Shown here: piece by piece, positions 26,048-35,766 of the stretch
How the letters are laid out: each line of letters begins with the position of its first letter
Numbering within the stretch: position 1 is the stretch's first letter
DNA from: an uncultured Alloprevotella sp.
Lineage (GTDB): Bacteria; Bacteroidota; Bacteroidia; Bacteroidales; Bacteroidaceae
Assembly (NCBI GenBank): GCA_944322325.1
Contig: CALUOQ010000006.1
Coordinates: 1-64,000 of the forward strand
Direction: 5' to 3'
Length of the DNA stretch: 64,000 nt
Program-made: the position numbers and the translations under genes
Notes under the pieces: generated by a model
What the model was told of the DNA's origin: nothing
The model's database searches: none
The model's input: the letters and a program-made list of their open reading frames with translations, nothing else

Positions 26048-26604
26048 TACTCCCTATTTACACCTACGGGCAGCCCGTGCTGCGCAAGGCAGCCGAGGAC
26101 GTAACGCCCGACTACCCCGATCTGAAAGAACTCATCGCCAATATGTTCGAGACGCTCACCGCCTCAGACGGCGTAGGCCTCGCCGCGCCCCAGGTGGGCC
26201 TCTCCCTGCGTTTGGCCGTCATTGACCTCGACGTCATCTCCGACGACGCGCCCCAGTACAAGGGCTTCCGCCGCGCTTACCTCAACCCGACCATCGTCGA
26301 GGCCGACACCAGCGACACCGAGGTCATGGAGGAAGGCTGCCTCAGCCTGCCCGGCATCCACGAACCGGTGCGCCGGCCCAAACGCATCCACGTGACGTAT
26401 CTCGACGAGCAGTTCGAGCCCCACGACGAGTGGGTGGACGATTTTCTGGCCCGCGTGATGCAACACGAGTTCGACCACCTCGAAGGCCACGTATTCACCG
26501 ACCGCCTCTCGCCCCTGCGCCGCCAGATGGTCAAGGGCAAGCTCCAGTCGCTGCTCAGGGGCCAGGTGCGTTGCAGTTATAAGGTCAAGGTTCCACGCAA
26601 ATAA
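26044..26604 (+). CDS. def: Peptide deformylase
   Basis: 186 residues. It removes the formyl group from the N-terminal methionine of new proteins using a bound metal. All three motifs are present: GVGLAAPQVGL, EEGCLSLPG (metal Cys) and QHEFDHLEGHVF (two metal His and the catalytic Glu). It starts inside the ruvX stop codon and is followed 14 bp later by the TPR gene, so ruvX-def-TPR is probably one transcript. Confidence 0.97.
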   Translation: MILPIYTYGQPVLRKAAEDVTPDYPDLKELIANMFETLTASDGVGLAAPQVGLSLRLAVIDLDVISDDAPQYKGFRRAYLNPTIVEADTSDTEVMEEGCLSLPGIHEPVRRPKRIHVTYLDEQFEPHDEWVDDFLARVMQHEFDHLEGHVFTDRLSPLRRQMVKGKLQSLLRGQVRCSYKVKVPRK

Positions 26605-26618
26605 CCGCAGCGCTGGCC

Positions 26619-28556
26619 ATGCGTAGGGTGCTGTTTTGGCTCGCCTGGCTGCCGCTGGCGGCCTTTGCCCAAATCAACACGGACCATATGATACGCATGG
26701 GCCGCAACGCGTTGTTCTACGACGAGTACGTCCTCTCGATTCGCTACTTCAACCAGGCCATCGAGGCGAAGCCCTACCTGTCCGAACCCTACTACTACCG
26801 CGCCGTCGCAAAGTTCTACCTGGAGGACTATTGGGGCGCCGAGGCCGACTGTAGCGCCTCGATAGCGCGCAACCCGTTCATTGACGAGGTCTATCAGTTA
26901 CGCGGACTCTGCCGCATCAAGACCGAGCGTTACGCCGAGGCAGTGGAGGACTACACCCACGCTCTCGAGGACAATCCGGACGACGTGTCAATGTGGTACA
27001 ACCGCGTGCTGTGTCGCATCGAGCTGAAAGATTACGACCAGGCCGACGCCGACCTCGACGAAATGATTCGCCGCTGGCCCAAACAGTCCAAGAATTACGG
27101 TCTGAAAGCCCAAGTGGCCTTCGAGCGCAAGGACTCGGTGGCCGGCGAGCAGTGGATAGACCGTCTGCTGGCGCTCGACCCACGCGACGCGTCGGGATGG
27201 GGTGTGAAGGGCGTGCTGGCCCTACAGCGCGAGGCTTACCTTGAGGCCGATTCGTGCCTGACGGAAGCCCTCACGCTCGACCCAACGAACGTGGCCAACT
27301 ACCTGAACCGTGCCCTGGCCCGCTACAGCCTGAACCGCTTCAGCGGCGTGCTGGCCGACTACGACAAGGCCATCGAGCTGGCACCCAACAGTTTTGTGGC
27401 GCACTACAACCGCGGTTTGCTCCGCGCTCAGGTGGGCGACGACAACCGTGCCATCAGTGACTTCGACTTCGTTATCGAGCGCGAGCCCGACAACATTCTG
27501 GCCATCTACAACCGCGCACTGCTCTGCGAAAAGACCGGTGATTTCCGCGGCGCCATTCGTGACTACTCGCGCATACTCGAAGACTATCCAAACTTCGCCT
27601 ATGGGCTCTCGGCGCGCGCCCGCTGCCGCAAGGCCGTCGGCGACCGGCGCGGAGCCGAAGCCGACGAGCGCCGCCTGCTCGTCATGCAGCTCGACGGCAG
27701 CGACCCCACCCGCCGCAAGCGCCCCGTGAAAAAAGTGCGTAAGCGCAGCGAGCACAACCTGGAAGATTACAGCAGCCTTGTAGTCGAGGACAACGACACC
27801 CTGCGCGTGTACGACGACGAATACCGCGGCCGCATCCAGAACAAGCGCGTCGACGATGACTACCTGCCTCCCTTTGCCATGACGCTCAACTTCCGCCCCG
27901 ACGACGTCAAGGCCCTCGGCGCTTACCTCCCCGTGGTGGACCGCCTCAACAGCCGCCGGCTCATCGGCGAACGGCTGGCCCTCATCACGACGGAGACTAC
28001 CGTGGACGAACCGCGGATGCAGACCTACTTTTCCGAGCTCGAGAAACTGACCAAGCAGGTCGAGGCCTCATCGGCACCGCCGGCCGACCTGCTGATGGTT
28101 CGTTCTGTCATCTATTATTCCGTGCGCGACTTTACGGATGCATTGGCCGACGTCGACCGCGTACTGACCACAGACTCCACCCGCATCGACGCCCTGTTGC
28201 AACGGGCCAGCATCCGTTTCCGCGAGCTCGAAGCTGCTGCCGGACCGGCCGAAGCACAGCCCGACTTCACCCCCGTACTGGCTGACCTCGACGCCGCACT
28301 CCGCCTATCGCCCGCCAGCGCCCTGCTCTACTACAACCGGGCATGCGTTTGGGCCCGTACGAAGAACTACCAGCTCGCACTGTCCGACCTCAACCGCGCC
28401 TTGCAGCTCGACACCTCCTTCGCGGAAGCCTACTACAACCGTGGCTTGATTTTCTGGCACATGGGCAACAAGGACAAGGCTTACAGTGATTGGAGCAAGG
28501 CCGGCGAACTGGGCTTGTTCCCGGCCTACTCACTTCTGAAGCAGTATCGCGAATAA
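26619..28556 (+). CDS. Secreted tetratricopeptide-repeat protein
   Basis: 645 residues with a signal peptide (MRRVLFWLAWLPLAAFAQ). TPR motifs fill residues about 25-360 (for example YYYRAVAKFYLEDYWGAEADC and AIYNRALLCEKTGDFRGAIRDY) and reappear at about 480-640. Between them lies a charged linker with KRPVKKVRKRSEHN and DDEYRGR. TPRs are protein-binding scaffolds, and in Bacteroidota such proteins often sit in the periplasm next to housekeeping genes with no known partner. No enzyme domain is visible. It ends the ruvX-def-TPR run. Confidence 0.88.
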   Translation: MRRVLFWLAWLPLAAFAQINTDHMIRMGRNALFYDEYVLSIRYFNQAIEAKPYLSEPYYYRAVAKFYLEDYWGAEADCSASIARNPFIDEVYQLRGLCRIKTERYAEAVEDYTHALEDNPDDVSMWYNRVLCRIELKDYDQADADLDEMIRRWPKQSKNYGLKAQVAFERKDSVAGEQWIDRLLALDPRDASGWGVKGVLALQREAYLEADSCLTEALTLDPTNVANYLNRALARYSLNRFSGVLADYDKAIELAPNSFVAHYNRGLLRAQVGDDNRAISDFDFVIEREPDNILAIYNRALLCEKTGDFRGAIRDYSRILEDYPNFAYGLSARARCRKAVGDRRGAEADERRLLVMQLDGSDPTRRKRPVKKVRKRSEHNLEDYSSLVVEDNDTLRVYDDEYRGRIQNKRVDDDYLPPFAMTLNFRPDDVKALGAYLPVVDRLNSRRLIGERLALITTETTVDEPRMQTYFSELEKLTKQVEASSAPPADLLMVRSVIYYSVRDFTDALADVDRVLTTDSTRIDALLQRASIRFRELEAAAGPAEAQPDFTPVLADLDAALRLSPASALLYYNRACVWARTKNYQLALSDLNRALQLDTSFAEAYYNRGLIFWHMGNKDKAYSDWSKAGELGLFPAYSLLKQYRE

Positions 28557-28608
28557 GCCCCTGCCGCATAAGTAAAAGGAAAGAAAACAAACAAAGGACC
28601 CACGCTCC

Positions 28609-28655
28609 GCGGGCCGTCCGTACAAGCTAAATGAGCAATCGTACGAACGGCCCGC
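28609..28655. terminator. Long hairpin between convergent TPR and tamB genes
   Basis: A 15-bp stem with one mismatch pairs 28609-28623 with 28641-28655 around a 17-nt loop. Neither side has a long T run, although the minus strand becomes T-rich about 10 nt further. It probably serves both genes. Confidence 0.6.
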
Positions 28656-28733
28656 TGTCGTTGTCCGCAATTTTAGGAGAAATTCCCGGAGAGTCCCCCG
28701 GTCTGTCCCGCCCCGTTGTAGGACGGAACAGCC

Positions 28734-31700
28734 TCAGCGTGTGGTCGTCGTGTCGTTGCGGAGCGCCTTGCGGGCGGGACGAAGAAAACGGAAAAGGTCG
28801 GAGAAGCGTGTGAAGTCGCGTTTCAGAATCAGACCTATGCCCTGCGTCGTCAGGGTCGACTTGGTGAAATAACGGTCGTTGGTCTCGCTGTACGCCTTAA
28901 GGCTCACGCTGCCTGCGGGAGTGAGGAGCCACTGTATGTCGAAGTCCCCGACAAAACCGGTCGAATAGGTCGAGCGGTCGCGATAACCGAAATTACCATT
29001 GATAAGCAGGCGGTTGTTAAGCAAACGGCCGCTGAGCAAGCCTTCGACTTCCATGTCGCTCCACCCCACGCTGCCCGTACTCAGGTTGGTGCCGAACGAC
29101 CAGTTGGACGACCCGATGGCATTCGAAATGATATTGTTGAGCTGCCCGGTCAGTGTGTTCGACAGGAAGGACTTCATCGCTACGGACGACTGACTCTGCG
29201 AGGAGGCTGTCGCCGTATTGCCATAATCATATGTGTAGAAGCGCCCGACGCTCAGGAGGTAGATGATCTGCATATTCATGTCCTCCTCGGTGCTGATAAT
29301 GTTGCGCACCATTTGCTTCTCGTCCTCGTTGACGGTCGGGAGGTCGAGATCGAAACTCACCTGAGGCGCACCGACTTTGCCGTCGACGTTGAGCAGACAG
29401 TTGACACGCACGGTGTTGTTGGTGAAGTTATTCCCGATATTCAGGTCGCTGAGTGAAGCCGAATTGACGGTATAGACGGCTTGCAGGTCGAGGTCGCTGT
29501 TCGAAGGGTCGCCGTTGAACGTGATGGAACTGCCGGACTGTAAGGTAAACTCCTTGCGGATGATGTCTTGCAGGCTGAGGTTGTAGGTACCCTCGGCGAC
29601 GTTGTACGAACCATAGAGCTTAAATCCGTCCTTATTGTAGAACGAGGCCCGGATGACGCCGTTGCCGCGTACGTCGATGGCGTCGCCGCTCTGCTCATCC
29701 ATAAGGACACGCATCGTAGCCTCGGGCGTCATGTCGACCAGGAAGTTGAGCAGAATGTTCGTGCCGCCGACCGTGGGAGGGACGGCTGCCGCGGGCAGGC
29801 TGTCGGCAGCCGCGGGAAGTCGGTTTCGGTCGCGGAAGGTAATGAACTGCTCTGCACTGGTTTCCTCGGGGCGATCCATGATGTAGGTAAACGTCGTTCC
29901 GCGGTCGGGATGCAGGTTGAAATCGGCCTGAAACTCCCCTGGGCGCCCCTCCATGTGCATGGTGCCGCTGGCATAGGCCGTGGCGAAGAAAGGCATGTCG
30001 AGTTCCTTGGGACGGTCGTAGGCCAGCAAATGGTCAGCCGTGATGTCGAAATCGTACGTAAGGTTGCGCAAGTGCGTATGGTTAAGCCGGCCGTTGGCGC
30101 GTCCGCTGTGGCCGTCGCGGTCGGTGATGTGCACCGCGCGGAGGTCGAACTCTCCCGAACGGATAAAGACGGAATCGCTCGAAAAAGTGTAGTCGACATT
30201 TGTAGGCTCGACGCGGCACGTCATACGTACGGCCTGCTGCCCTTCGAGGTCGAGCTCCTTGAACGGACCGTAAAGACGCAGATGCCCGCTGGCCCGTCCG
30301 CGGAGGTCGTCGAAGATGCCACTGACGTAGCGGTTAATAAAGCCCAAATTGGTGTCGACGGTACGGAAACGCAGGTCAAGCCCCTTGCGGGCGATGGATA
30401 TGAAGCCGTTAATGTAAGTAAGGTTACGCGGACTTTCGGTCATGGTGGCGTTGAGCTCCACCTGCTTCTCCTCGTTGTTCCACAACCCTTGCACATATAA
30501 CCCGCCCATCTCGGCTTCGTTGAACAGGAAGTTGTCGATACGCAGCTCGGCCCCCACGTGAGGGTCGCTCAGGGAATTCGACAGACTGACGCGTCCGGTA
30601 GCTTCGCCGGCAAACTCGACGGCATGAAAGTTAATGAGCCCCATGATATAAGCAATGTCGACGCGGTTCAGGTCGGCCACGAGAGAGTCCTGCGTGCCCG
30701 GCTGGAGCAGTCCGTTCAGCGCGAGCGACTGGTCACGGTGGCTCAGGCGGAAGTTCTCAATTGACAGACTGCGGCTACTCCAGTTCAGGCGGCTGCGGTC
30801 GACGTTCCAAAGCGAATCGTTGATGAACACGTGGCTGGGAAGCAAGTGGATGTCTATTTCCCGGTCCTCGCCCGCAAAACGACTGAAATCGGAATGCACG
30901 TGGAGATCGCCGCGGTATTTCCCCGCACGGTCGTCGCGCCACGAGATGTCGGTCCGTAACTGGTTTTCGCCGGCCAGCATTTCAACAGCCGCGCACAGCT
31001 TCAGATTTTTCAGGGATTTGGTGCCCTGAATGAGCGTGTGGAGTTTGTCGTCCTGAGTGTGCGTATAAATTTTGACGGCCTCCATTCTGGTGCCGGCATA
31101 GTCGAAACCGTCGGTCTGCGCGGTAAGCGAGAGCCGGCCGTCGTCCCCGATTTGCCCCTGCGCCTCAAACGGTCCTTCAAGTACGAAAGGAATGTCGAGC
31201 ACACGGTGAAGGATGTCGGTATTCTCCACGCGCAACCGGAACGAGGCCGGGCGCATTTTTACCGTAGCAAGTCCTTGAGCCGCGGCAACCTGTGGCAGAT
31301 AGGCGGCAAGCACAGAACCAAAGCCTGCCGCGTTGGCCATGGGCGACAGGTCGCCCGTATATTGCCCCCGCGCAAAATCGCTGTCGAGAGTCAGACCATA
31401 ATGTCCCTTTCGCTGTCCGGCTTCCAATGCAAAATGGCGAAGCGTAAACGTGTCCGCCGCCGACACCATACGGAAGTCCTCCAAATTTATCTTTCCCGAG
31501 ACACTTTTCCAATCGCGTCCCCCAAGGGCGGCAGTCAGTCTGCCCGAGAAACGCCCGTCGCCAAAGCGGTCCGTCCACCCCAGCGTTCCGGGAGCGCAGT
31601 CTGCCAGATTGAGGTCGACTTGCAGCGTCTCCACAGGTCGTGGCAAGGCGAACGAAGTTTTGGCCTGTAGGGTCAGATTGGGATCGGCCACCGAAAGGTC

Positions 31701-33104
31701 CGCCATGACGCGCCGTTTTTCCCAGCACCCGTCGAAGTGAATATCCCGATAGTCGTATTCGTTCATTTCGACGTGGTGCACCGTGCCGCGGGCCTGTAAC
31801 GCCTGTCGAGGTTGGCCCGCCACTTCGATGTCGAACGAAGCTTGTCCGAGTAAGGAAGGCTTCAAGGCGATTTTCCCGAGGTCGACGGCATTACTGCTAA
31901 GCCGCGCCTGAATGGCCTTGTCACGATACGAGCCTTGCGCCGCGACGGCTCCGGCGGCACAGTTGAGGTTTCCTTGAAAATCAACACCCCGTTTGTGGCT
32001 GTACGAAACCTGTCCCGAAAGGTCGACGTCGCCCACGGCCTGTAACGGTTGGGGTACCGTACGTTGGGTAAGGTCAGTATAAAGACGTTGTACGGCCGAC
32101 GCATCGACTTTCAAACTGTGAAGGATAGCTGCGATTTGTCTTTGTCCGGTGCGGGTCAGCGTGGCTTCGGCCCGAAGCTCCAAGTCACCATCGCGGCTCC
32201 GCAGACCGACAAACGGAAACTGCCAACAATCGGGCGAAAGGTTAAACTGTGTCGTCACGTCGAGCGTCAGGGATGTGCGGGCCAGCGCGGAGGGCAGCAG
32301 ACTGGACAGGTCGGACAAAGCCACATAACTGTTGGCCAATTCGCCCTCTACACGAAGCGAGGGGAGAAAGTCGCGCGTGTCGTAACGCAAAGTGAGCTCC
32401 TTTTGTTCCACGTGACTCTCGGGAAGGTCGAGAGTGAATCCTTCAATATCACATCGGCGCCGGTTGGCCGCCAGGCGTAGCGTCAGTTTATCGACAGCCA
32501 GCCCGCTGCGTTCGCGCAGCCTGAGGTTGCGCACGCGCAGGTTCAGGGAGTCCGGCGTAAGCGTCTTCAGACTCACGTTGGCGTCGATATCGCTCAGGTC
32601 AAGGTGATTGACGTCGAAACGTCCGTCCGTCCACGGTTCGTAACGTTTGTCCCAACTGACGTGACTGCGCCGCACGATAAGCGAATTGACGCGCAAATCG
32701 AGCTTCGAGGAGCTTTTCTTCTTCCCGGAACTGAAAGCATCAATAAGAAACTGGATATTGGTAGGCCCGCCCGCCTGGTCCTGATGAAGCCTCACGTCGA
32801 GGTCGAGCAGGGCTATAGTGTGGAGTGAAATTTTTCCCTCGAACAGCGGAGCTAACGCTATTTTGGCGGAAATGAGACGTCCCGACAGCAAAGACCGCCC
32901 GTACGGATCGGTCAGGCTGACGTCGCGCAGCGTCACACGGTTGAACAGTCCGACCTCGATGTCGCCGATGGCAACTTTGGCCCCGACGTGTTCGCTCAGC
33001 GTGCGGGCCACGGTCCGCGTGAGCAGGTCGCGGCTGGCGGGCAGGTTCACGGCGGCATACAACAAAGCGTAGGTGCCAATAACGAAACCTACTATGCCGC
33101 GCAT
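28734..33104 (-). CDS. tamB: Translocation and assembly module protein TamB (AsmA-like/DUF490)
   Basis: 1456 residues. An N-terminal membrane anchor (GIVGFVIGTYALLYAAVNL) is followed by the AsmA-like opening LLTRTVARTLSEHVGAKVAIGDIEVGLFNRVTL. A very long beta-rich repeat region of the bridge-like (RBG) type comes next. The C-terminal TamB domain spans about residues 1030-1456 and contains DNLFNEAEMGG-like and FNGDPSNSDLDLQAVYTV blocks. Bridge-like proteins of this family carry phospholipids between inner and outer membranes and help assemble outer-membrane proteins. A TAACTTTG box at 33149-33142 gives a single-gene transcript. It is convergent with the TPR gene. Confidence 0.93.
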   Translation of the reverse strand: MRGIVGFVIGTYALLYAAVNLPASRDLLTRTVARTLSEHVGAKVAIGDIEVGLFNRVTLRDVSLTDPYGRSLLSGRLISAKIALAPLFEGKISLHTIALLDLDVRLHQDQAGGPTNIQFLIDAFSSGKKKSSSKLDLRVNSLIVRRSHVSWDKRYEPWTDGRFDVNHLDLSDIDANVSLKTLTPDSLNLRVRNLRLRERSGLAVDKLTLRLAANRRRCDIEGFTLDLPESHVEQKELTLRYDTRDFLPSLRVEGELANSYVALSDLSSLLPSALARTSLTLDVTTQFNLSPDCWQFPFVGLRSRDGDLELRAEATLTRTGQRQIAAILHSLKVDASAVQRLYTDLTQRTVPQPLQAVGDVDLSGQVSYSHKRGVDFQGNLNCAAGAVAAQGSYRDKAIQARLSSNAVDLGKIALKPSLLGQASFDIEVAGQPRQALQARGTVHHVEMNEYDYRDIHFDGCWEKRRVMADLSVADPNLTLQAKTSFALPRPVETLQVDLNLADCAPGTLGWTDRFGDGRFSGRLTAALGGRDWKSVSGKINLEDFRMVSAADTFTLRHFALEAGQRKGHYGLTLDSDFARGQYTGDLSPMANAAGFGSVLAAYLPQVAAAQGLATVKMRPASFRLRVENTDILHRVLDIPFVLEGPFEAQGQIGDDGRLSLTAQTDGFDYAGTRMEAVKIYTHTQDDKLHTLIQGTKSLKNLKLCAAVEMLAGENQLRTDISWRDDRAGKYRGDLHVHSDFSRFAGEDREIDIHLLPSHVFINDSLWNVDRSRLNWSSRSLSIENFRLSHRDQSLALNGLLQPGTQDSLVADLNRVDIAYIMGLINFHAVEFAGEATGRVSLSNSLSDPHVGAELRIDNFLFNEAEMGGLYVQGLWNNEEKQVELNATMTESPRNLTYINGFISIARKGLDLRFRTVDTNLGFINRYVSGIFDDLRGRASGHLRLYGPFKELDLEGQQAVRMTCRVEPTNVDYTFSSDSVFIRSGEFDLRAVHITDRDGHSGRANGRLNHTHLRNLTYDFDITADHLLAYDRPKELDMPFFATAYASGTMHMEGRPGEFQADFNLHPDRGTTFTYIMDRPEETSAEQFITFRDRNRLPAAADSLPAAAVPPTVGGTNILLNFLVDMTPEATMRVLMDEQSGDAIDVRGNGVIRASFYNKDGFKLYGSYNVAEGTYNLSLQDIIRKEFTLQSGSSITFNGDPSNSDLDLQAVYTVNSASLSDLNIGNNFTNNTVRVNCLLNVDGKVGAPQVSFDLDLPTVNEDEKQMVRNIISTEEDMNMQIIYLLSVGRFYTYDYGNTATASSQSQSSVAMKSFLSNTLTGQLNNIISNAIGSSNWSFGTNLSTGSVGWSDMEVEGLLSGRLLNNRLLINGNFGYRDRSTYSTGFVGDFDIQWLLTPAGSVSLKAYSETNDRYFTKSTLTTQGIGLILKRDFTRFSDLFRFLRPARKALRNDTTTTR

Positions 33105-33141
33105 TATTTTCCTTAGGGTCTTGATAACTCGGATTTTCCCG

Positions 33142-33149
33142 CAAAGTTA
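33142..33149 (-). promoter_or_regulatory. Promoter -7 box of tamB
   Basis: TAACTTTG on the minus strand, 37 bp before the tamB ATG. Confidence 0.75.
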
Positions 33150-33287
33150 CAACTTTCCCACGCGTGCTGCCCGTTCGCCTGACAGTTTTTCCAGAAGCAA
33201 TCGGCCACACTCTCCGTATGACCACCGAATCAACTGGATGCCCCATCGGAACGAGCGGAGACCGGGGATTGCATTCCATACCGACTA

Positions 33288-33329
33288 TCAAAAAAGCAGG
33301 GGCGCATCCGCATCGTGCGGATACGCCCC
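33288..33329 (-). terminator. Strong intrinsic terminator of rho
   Basis: A 14-bp stem with one C-A mismatch pairs 33299-33312 with 33316-33329 around a TCG loop. On the minus strand T6 follows within a few bases. It lies 28 bp after the rho stop. Confidence 0.9.
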
Positions 33330-33356
33330 AAAAGCTTGCGCGACAAACAGTTGCGC

Positions 33357-35273
33357 TTATGAGTTCATCGAAAGGAGGAACTCCTCGTTGTTTCTCGTTC
33401 CCTCCATGCGGCGTTGCAATTCCGTCATGGCCTCGATCGGATTCATGTCGGCGATGTACTTCCGAAGCACCCACATGCGGTTCAGCGTCTGGGCGTCCTG
33501 CAAAAGGTCGTCGCGGCGGGTGGACGAAGCCACGATGTTCACGGCCGGGAAGATACGCTTGTTGCTCAGCGTACGGTCGAGCTGGAGCTCCATGTTGCCG
33601 GTTCCCTTGAACTCCTCGAAGATGACTTCGTCCATTCGGGAGCCCGTGTCGATGAGCGCGGTGGCTATGATGGTGAGCGAACCGCCTCCCTCAATGTTGC
33701 GGGCGGCACCGAAGAAACGCTTCGGCTTCTGGAGCGCATTGGCGTCGACACCACCCGAAAGCACTTTGCCCGAAGCGGGAGAAACGGTGTTGTAGGCGCG
33801 GGCCAGGCGGGTGATAGAATCAAGGAAGATGACGACATCGTGGCCGCACTCAACCATGCGCTTGGCTTTCTCAAGGACGATGCTGGCTATCTTGACGTGG
33901 CGCGCAGCGGGCTCGTCAAACGTCGAGGCTATGACTTCGGCGTTGACGGTCCGGGCCATGTCGGTAACTTCTTCCGGGCGCTCGTCGATGAGCAACATCA
34001 TGAGATAAGTTTCGGGATGGTTCTTTGCAATGGCGTTGGCAATCTCTTTCATCAGCAGCGTCTTACCCGTCTTGGGCTGAGCTACGATGAGGGCACGCTG
34101 TCCCTTGCCTATCGGCGTGAACAGGTCGACAATGCGCACCGACATAGAGTCACCGCGACCCGAACACAAGTTGAATTTTTCGTCAGGGAAGAGCGGCGTC
34201 AAATGCTCAAAGGGGACGCGGTCGCGTATGTCGGCGGGCGACAAGCCGTTGATAGACTTCACGTCAACGAGGGGGAAGTATTTTTCGCCTTCTTTCGGCA
34301 CGCGCACGGCGCCCTCCACTATATCGCCCGATTTCAGGCCGTACAGGCGGATCTGGTTCTGCGACACGTAAATGTCATCGGGCGAGGAAAGATAATTGAA
34401 GTCGGCCGAACGCAGGAAACCGAAGCCGTCGGGCATGATTTCCAAGACGCCGTTGCCCGTGAGGATGTTGTCGAAATTGAATGCGGAGCGAAGCGTATTT
34501 GTAGGCAGACTGCCCATACTGCGCTCGTAACTTCCCATGGAAGAGACATTCTGCTTGGCACGCTCGAACTTGCTGACAAACTCGCTGTTCACATCCTCGT
34601 AAACACTGTTTTCTATGACAGGTATATCTTCGATAGGGATAAAATCGACGTCGTCGTCCAGCGCCGCAAGCACACCGGACATGTTATTTTCTCCGTCCTC
34701 AGCTGCGGGCTCGGGTTCCTCGGTGTTTTCCTCGTTCGGCAGCTCCGGATTTTCGGTTTCGCCGGAAACCGCAGGTTCTTCGCTCTGCTCTTCGGCTGGT
34801 TCCTCCGCTATGGGGGACGGTTCGACTTCCTGAACATTCTCCTCGTCGGCAAACGGTAGTGACGCCTGGCTTTCAGGAATGGCGGTCTTCTCCTGTTTGC
34901 GCTTAACGGTAGCAGGTTTGTTGTTTTCGGTGCTGACGGTTTCTTCTTCGTTGCTTTCCTTCACAGCCTCGGGCTTGGCCGGCTCTTGTGCGGCCGCGGT
35001 GCGGCCACGGCGCTTCGGTTCGCTTTTCTCAAAACTCTCCGTTTTGGTTTTCGACGCCGAATAAACGTGGTCGACATCCTTTTTCACGATGCGCGTACGC
35101 CGCTTGGGTGTTTTCTGCTCAGCCGCATTCTGCTCGGCCTGTCCGTCAAGGATAGCGTAAATCAGCGTTTCCTTGTCCGTCGAGCCGGCATTGTCGACGT
35201 GGAGCTCTTCCGCGATTCGGTGCAGCTCAAGTTCGTCTTTGCTGCTTAATTGCTCTTTCGTATAAAGTGGCAT
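33357..35273 (-). CDS. rho: Transcription termination factor Rho with long disordered insertion
   Basis: 638 residues against about 420 in E. coli. The N-terminal Rho helix bundle ([22 protein letters not shown]) is followed, from about residue 55 to 245, by an insertion rich in Glu, Pro, Lys and Asn that looks disordered. The RNA-binding cold-shock fold ([31 protein letters not shown]) and the ATPase come next: Walker [17 protein letters not shown], and the Q/R-loop regions [18 protein letters not shown] and [10 protein letters not shown]. Disordered insertions like this are known in Bacteroides Rho and have been linked to phase separation. A promoter lies at 35417-35410 with an approximately 130-nt leader, which may allow autoregulation. 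Confidence 0.97.
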   Translation of the reverse strand: MPLYTKEQLSSKDELELHRIAEELHVDNAGSTDKETLIYAILDGQAEQNAAEQKTPKRRTRIVKKDVDHVYSASKTKTESFEKSEPKRRGRTAAAQEPAKPEAVKESNEEETVSTENNKPATVKRKQEKTAIPESQASLPFADEENVQEVEPSPIAEEPAEEQSEEPAVSGETENPELPNEENTEEPEPAAEDGENNMSGVLAALDDDVDFIPIEDIPVIENSVYEDVNSEFVSKFERAKQNVSSMGSYERSMGSLPTNTLRSAFNFDNILTGNGVLEIMPDGFGFLRSADFNYLSSPDDIYVSQNQIRLYGLKSGDIVEGAVRVPKEGEKYFPLVDVKSINGLSPADIRDRVPFEHLTPLFPDEKFNLCSGRGDSMSVRIVDLFTPIGKGQRALIVAQPKTGKTLLMKEIANAIAKNHPETYLMMLLIDERPEEVTDMARTVNAEVIASTFDEPAARHVKIASIVLEKAKRMVECGHDVVIFLDSITRLARAYNTVSPASGKVLSGGVDANALQKPKRFFGAARNIEGGGSLTIIATALIDTGSRMDEVIFEEFKGTGNMELQLDRTLSNKRIFPAVNIVASSTRRDDLLQDAQTLNRMWVLRKYIADMNPIEAMTELQRRMEGTRNNEEFLLSMNS

Positions 35274-35409
35274 ATGGATTGGGTTTGTTCTTACGCGAGC
35301 ACGACAAGACTTACGTCCGTGCCTGACATCGCAAAGAATTTAAGAAATATCGTTGAGGATGGGTTTCACACGCCGAGGGGGCTGCGACGCGGATAAATGT
35401 TTCGATGTG

Positions 35410-35417
35410 CAAAAGTA
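35410..35417 (-). promoter_or_regulatory. Promoter -7 box of rho
   Basis: TACTTTTG on the minus strand, giving a leader of roughly 130 nt before the rho ATG. Confidence 0.6.
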
Positions 35418-35735
35418 CAACTTTTTCCATGAAAAGCCAGTCTTCCGATGTTTTTTTTGGCCAAGACCACACACAATCGCCGCAGAGGAAAGACAAACCG
35501 CACCGACCCGAAAAACAAGTACTACGATAGAAATTCCTAGGACTACGATAGGAAAAACGAAGACTACGACAGGAAATCTTTCGACTACGACTATTTCTCA
35601 CAGAGGGGGCATCGTTATTCCACATCGCCGTTTTACGTTTCGGGAAGTCGACGAATGCCGTTCCGTTCGAGGTCTTTCGCGTGCCGTCCCCGGATTTTGA
35701 CGTGGAAAGATGGAGTGGGTTTTCAATTTTTGTCG
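35418..35735. other. Divergent intergenic region with repeat array B
   Basis: The space between rho and the PBP1A gene contains no supported gene. It holds the rho promoter at its left edge, the 21-bp repeat array at 35521-35604 and the PBP1A promoter at its right edge. Frames crossing the array give Thr-rich low-complexity peptides. Confidence 0.5.
35511..35604. repeat. 21-bp-period tandem array B
   Basis: ACTAC units start at 35521, 35542, 35563 and 35584, an exact period of 21 bp. The leading AAAAACAAGT (35511-35520) and the first two units match array A at 25386 with a single mismatch over about 45 bp. Later units drift. No right-hand inverted border is visible here. Confidence 0.85.
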
Positions 35736-35743
35736 TAAGTTTG
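35736..35743 (+). promoter_or_regulatory. Promoter -7 box of the PBP1A operon
   Basis: TAAGTTTG, 23 bp before the ATG at 35767. It rules out the upstream in-frame ATG at 35710 as the main start. Confidence 0.7.
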
Positions 35744-35766
35744 CAGACGGTTTCCGCCTACACTTT

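Noticed and set aside
35353-35700. Thr-rich small proteins encoded across the 21-bp arrays (also at 53217-53525 and 25287-25565)
   Set aside because: A 21-bp period always gives a 7-residue repeat in an open frame; no start context, and other frames and strands are equally open.
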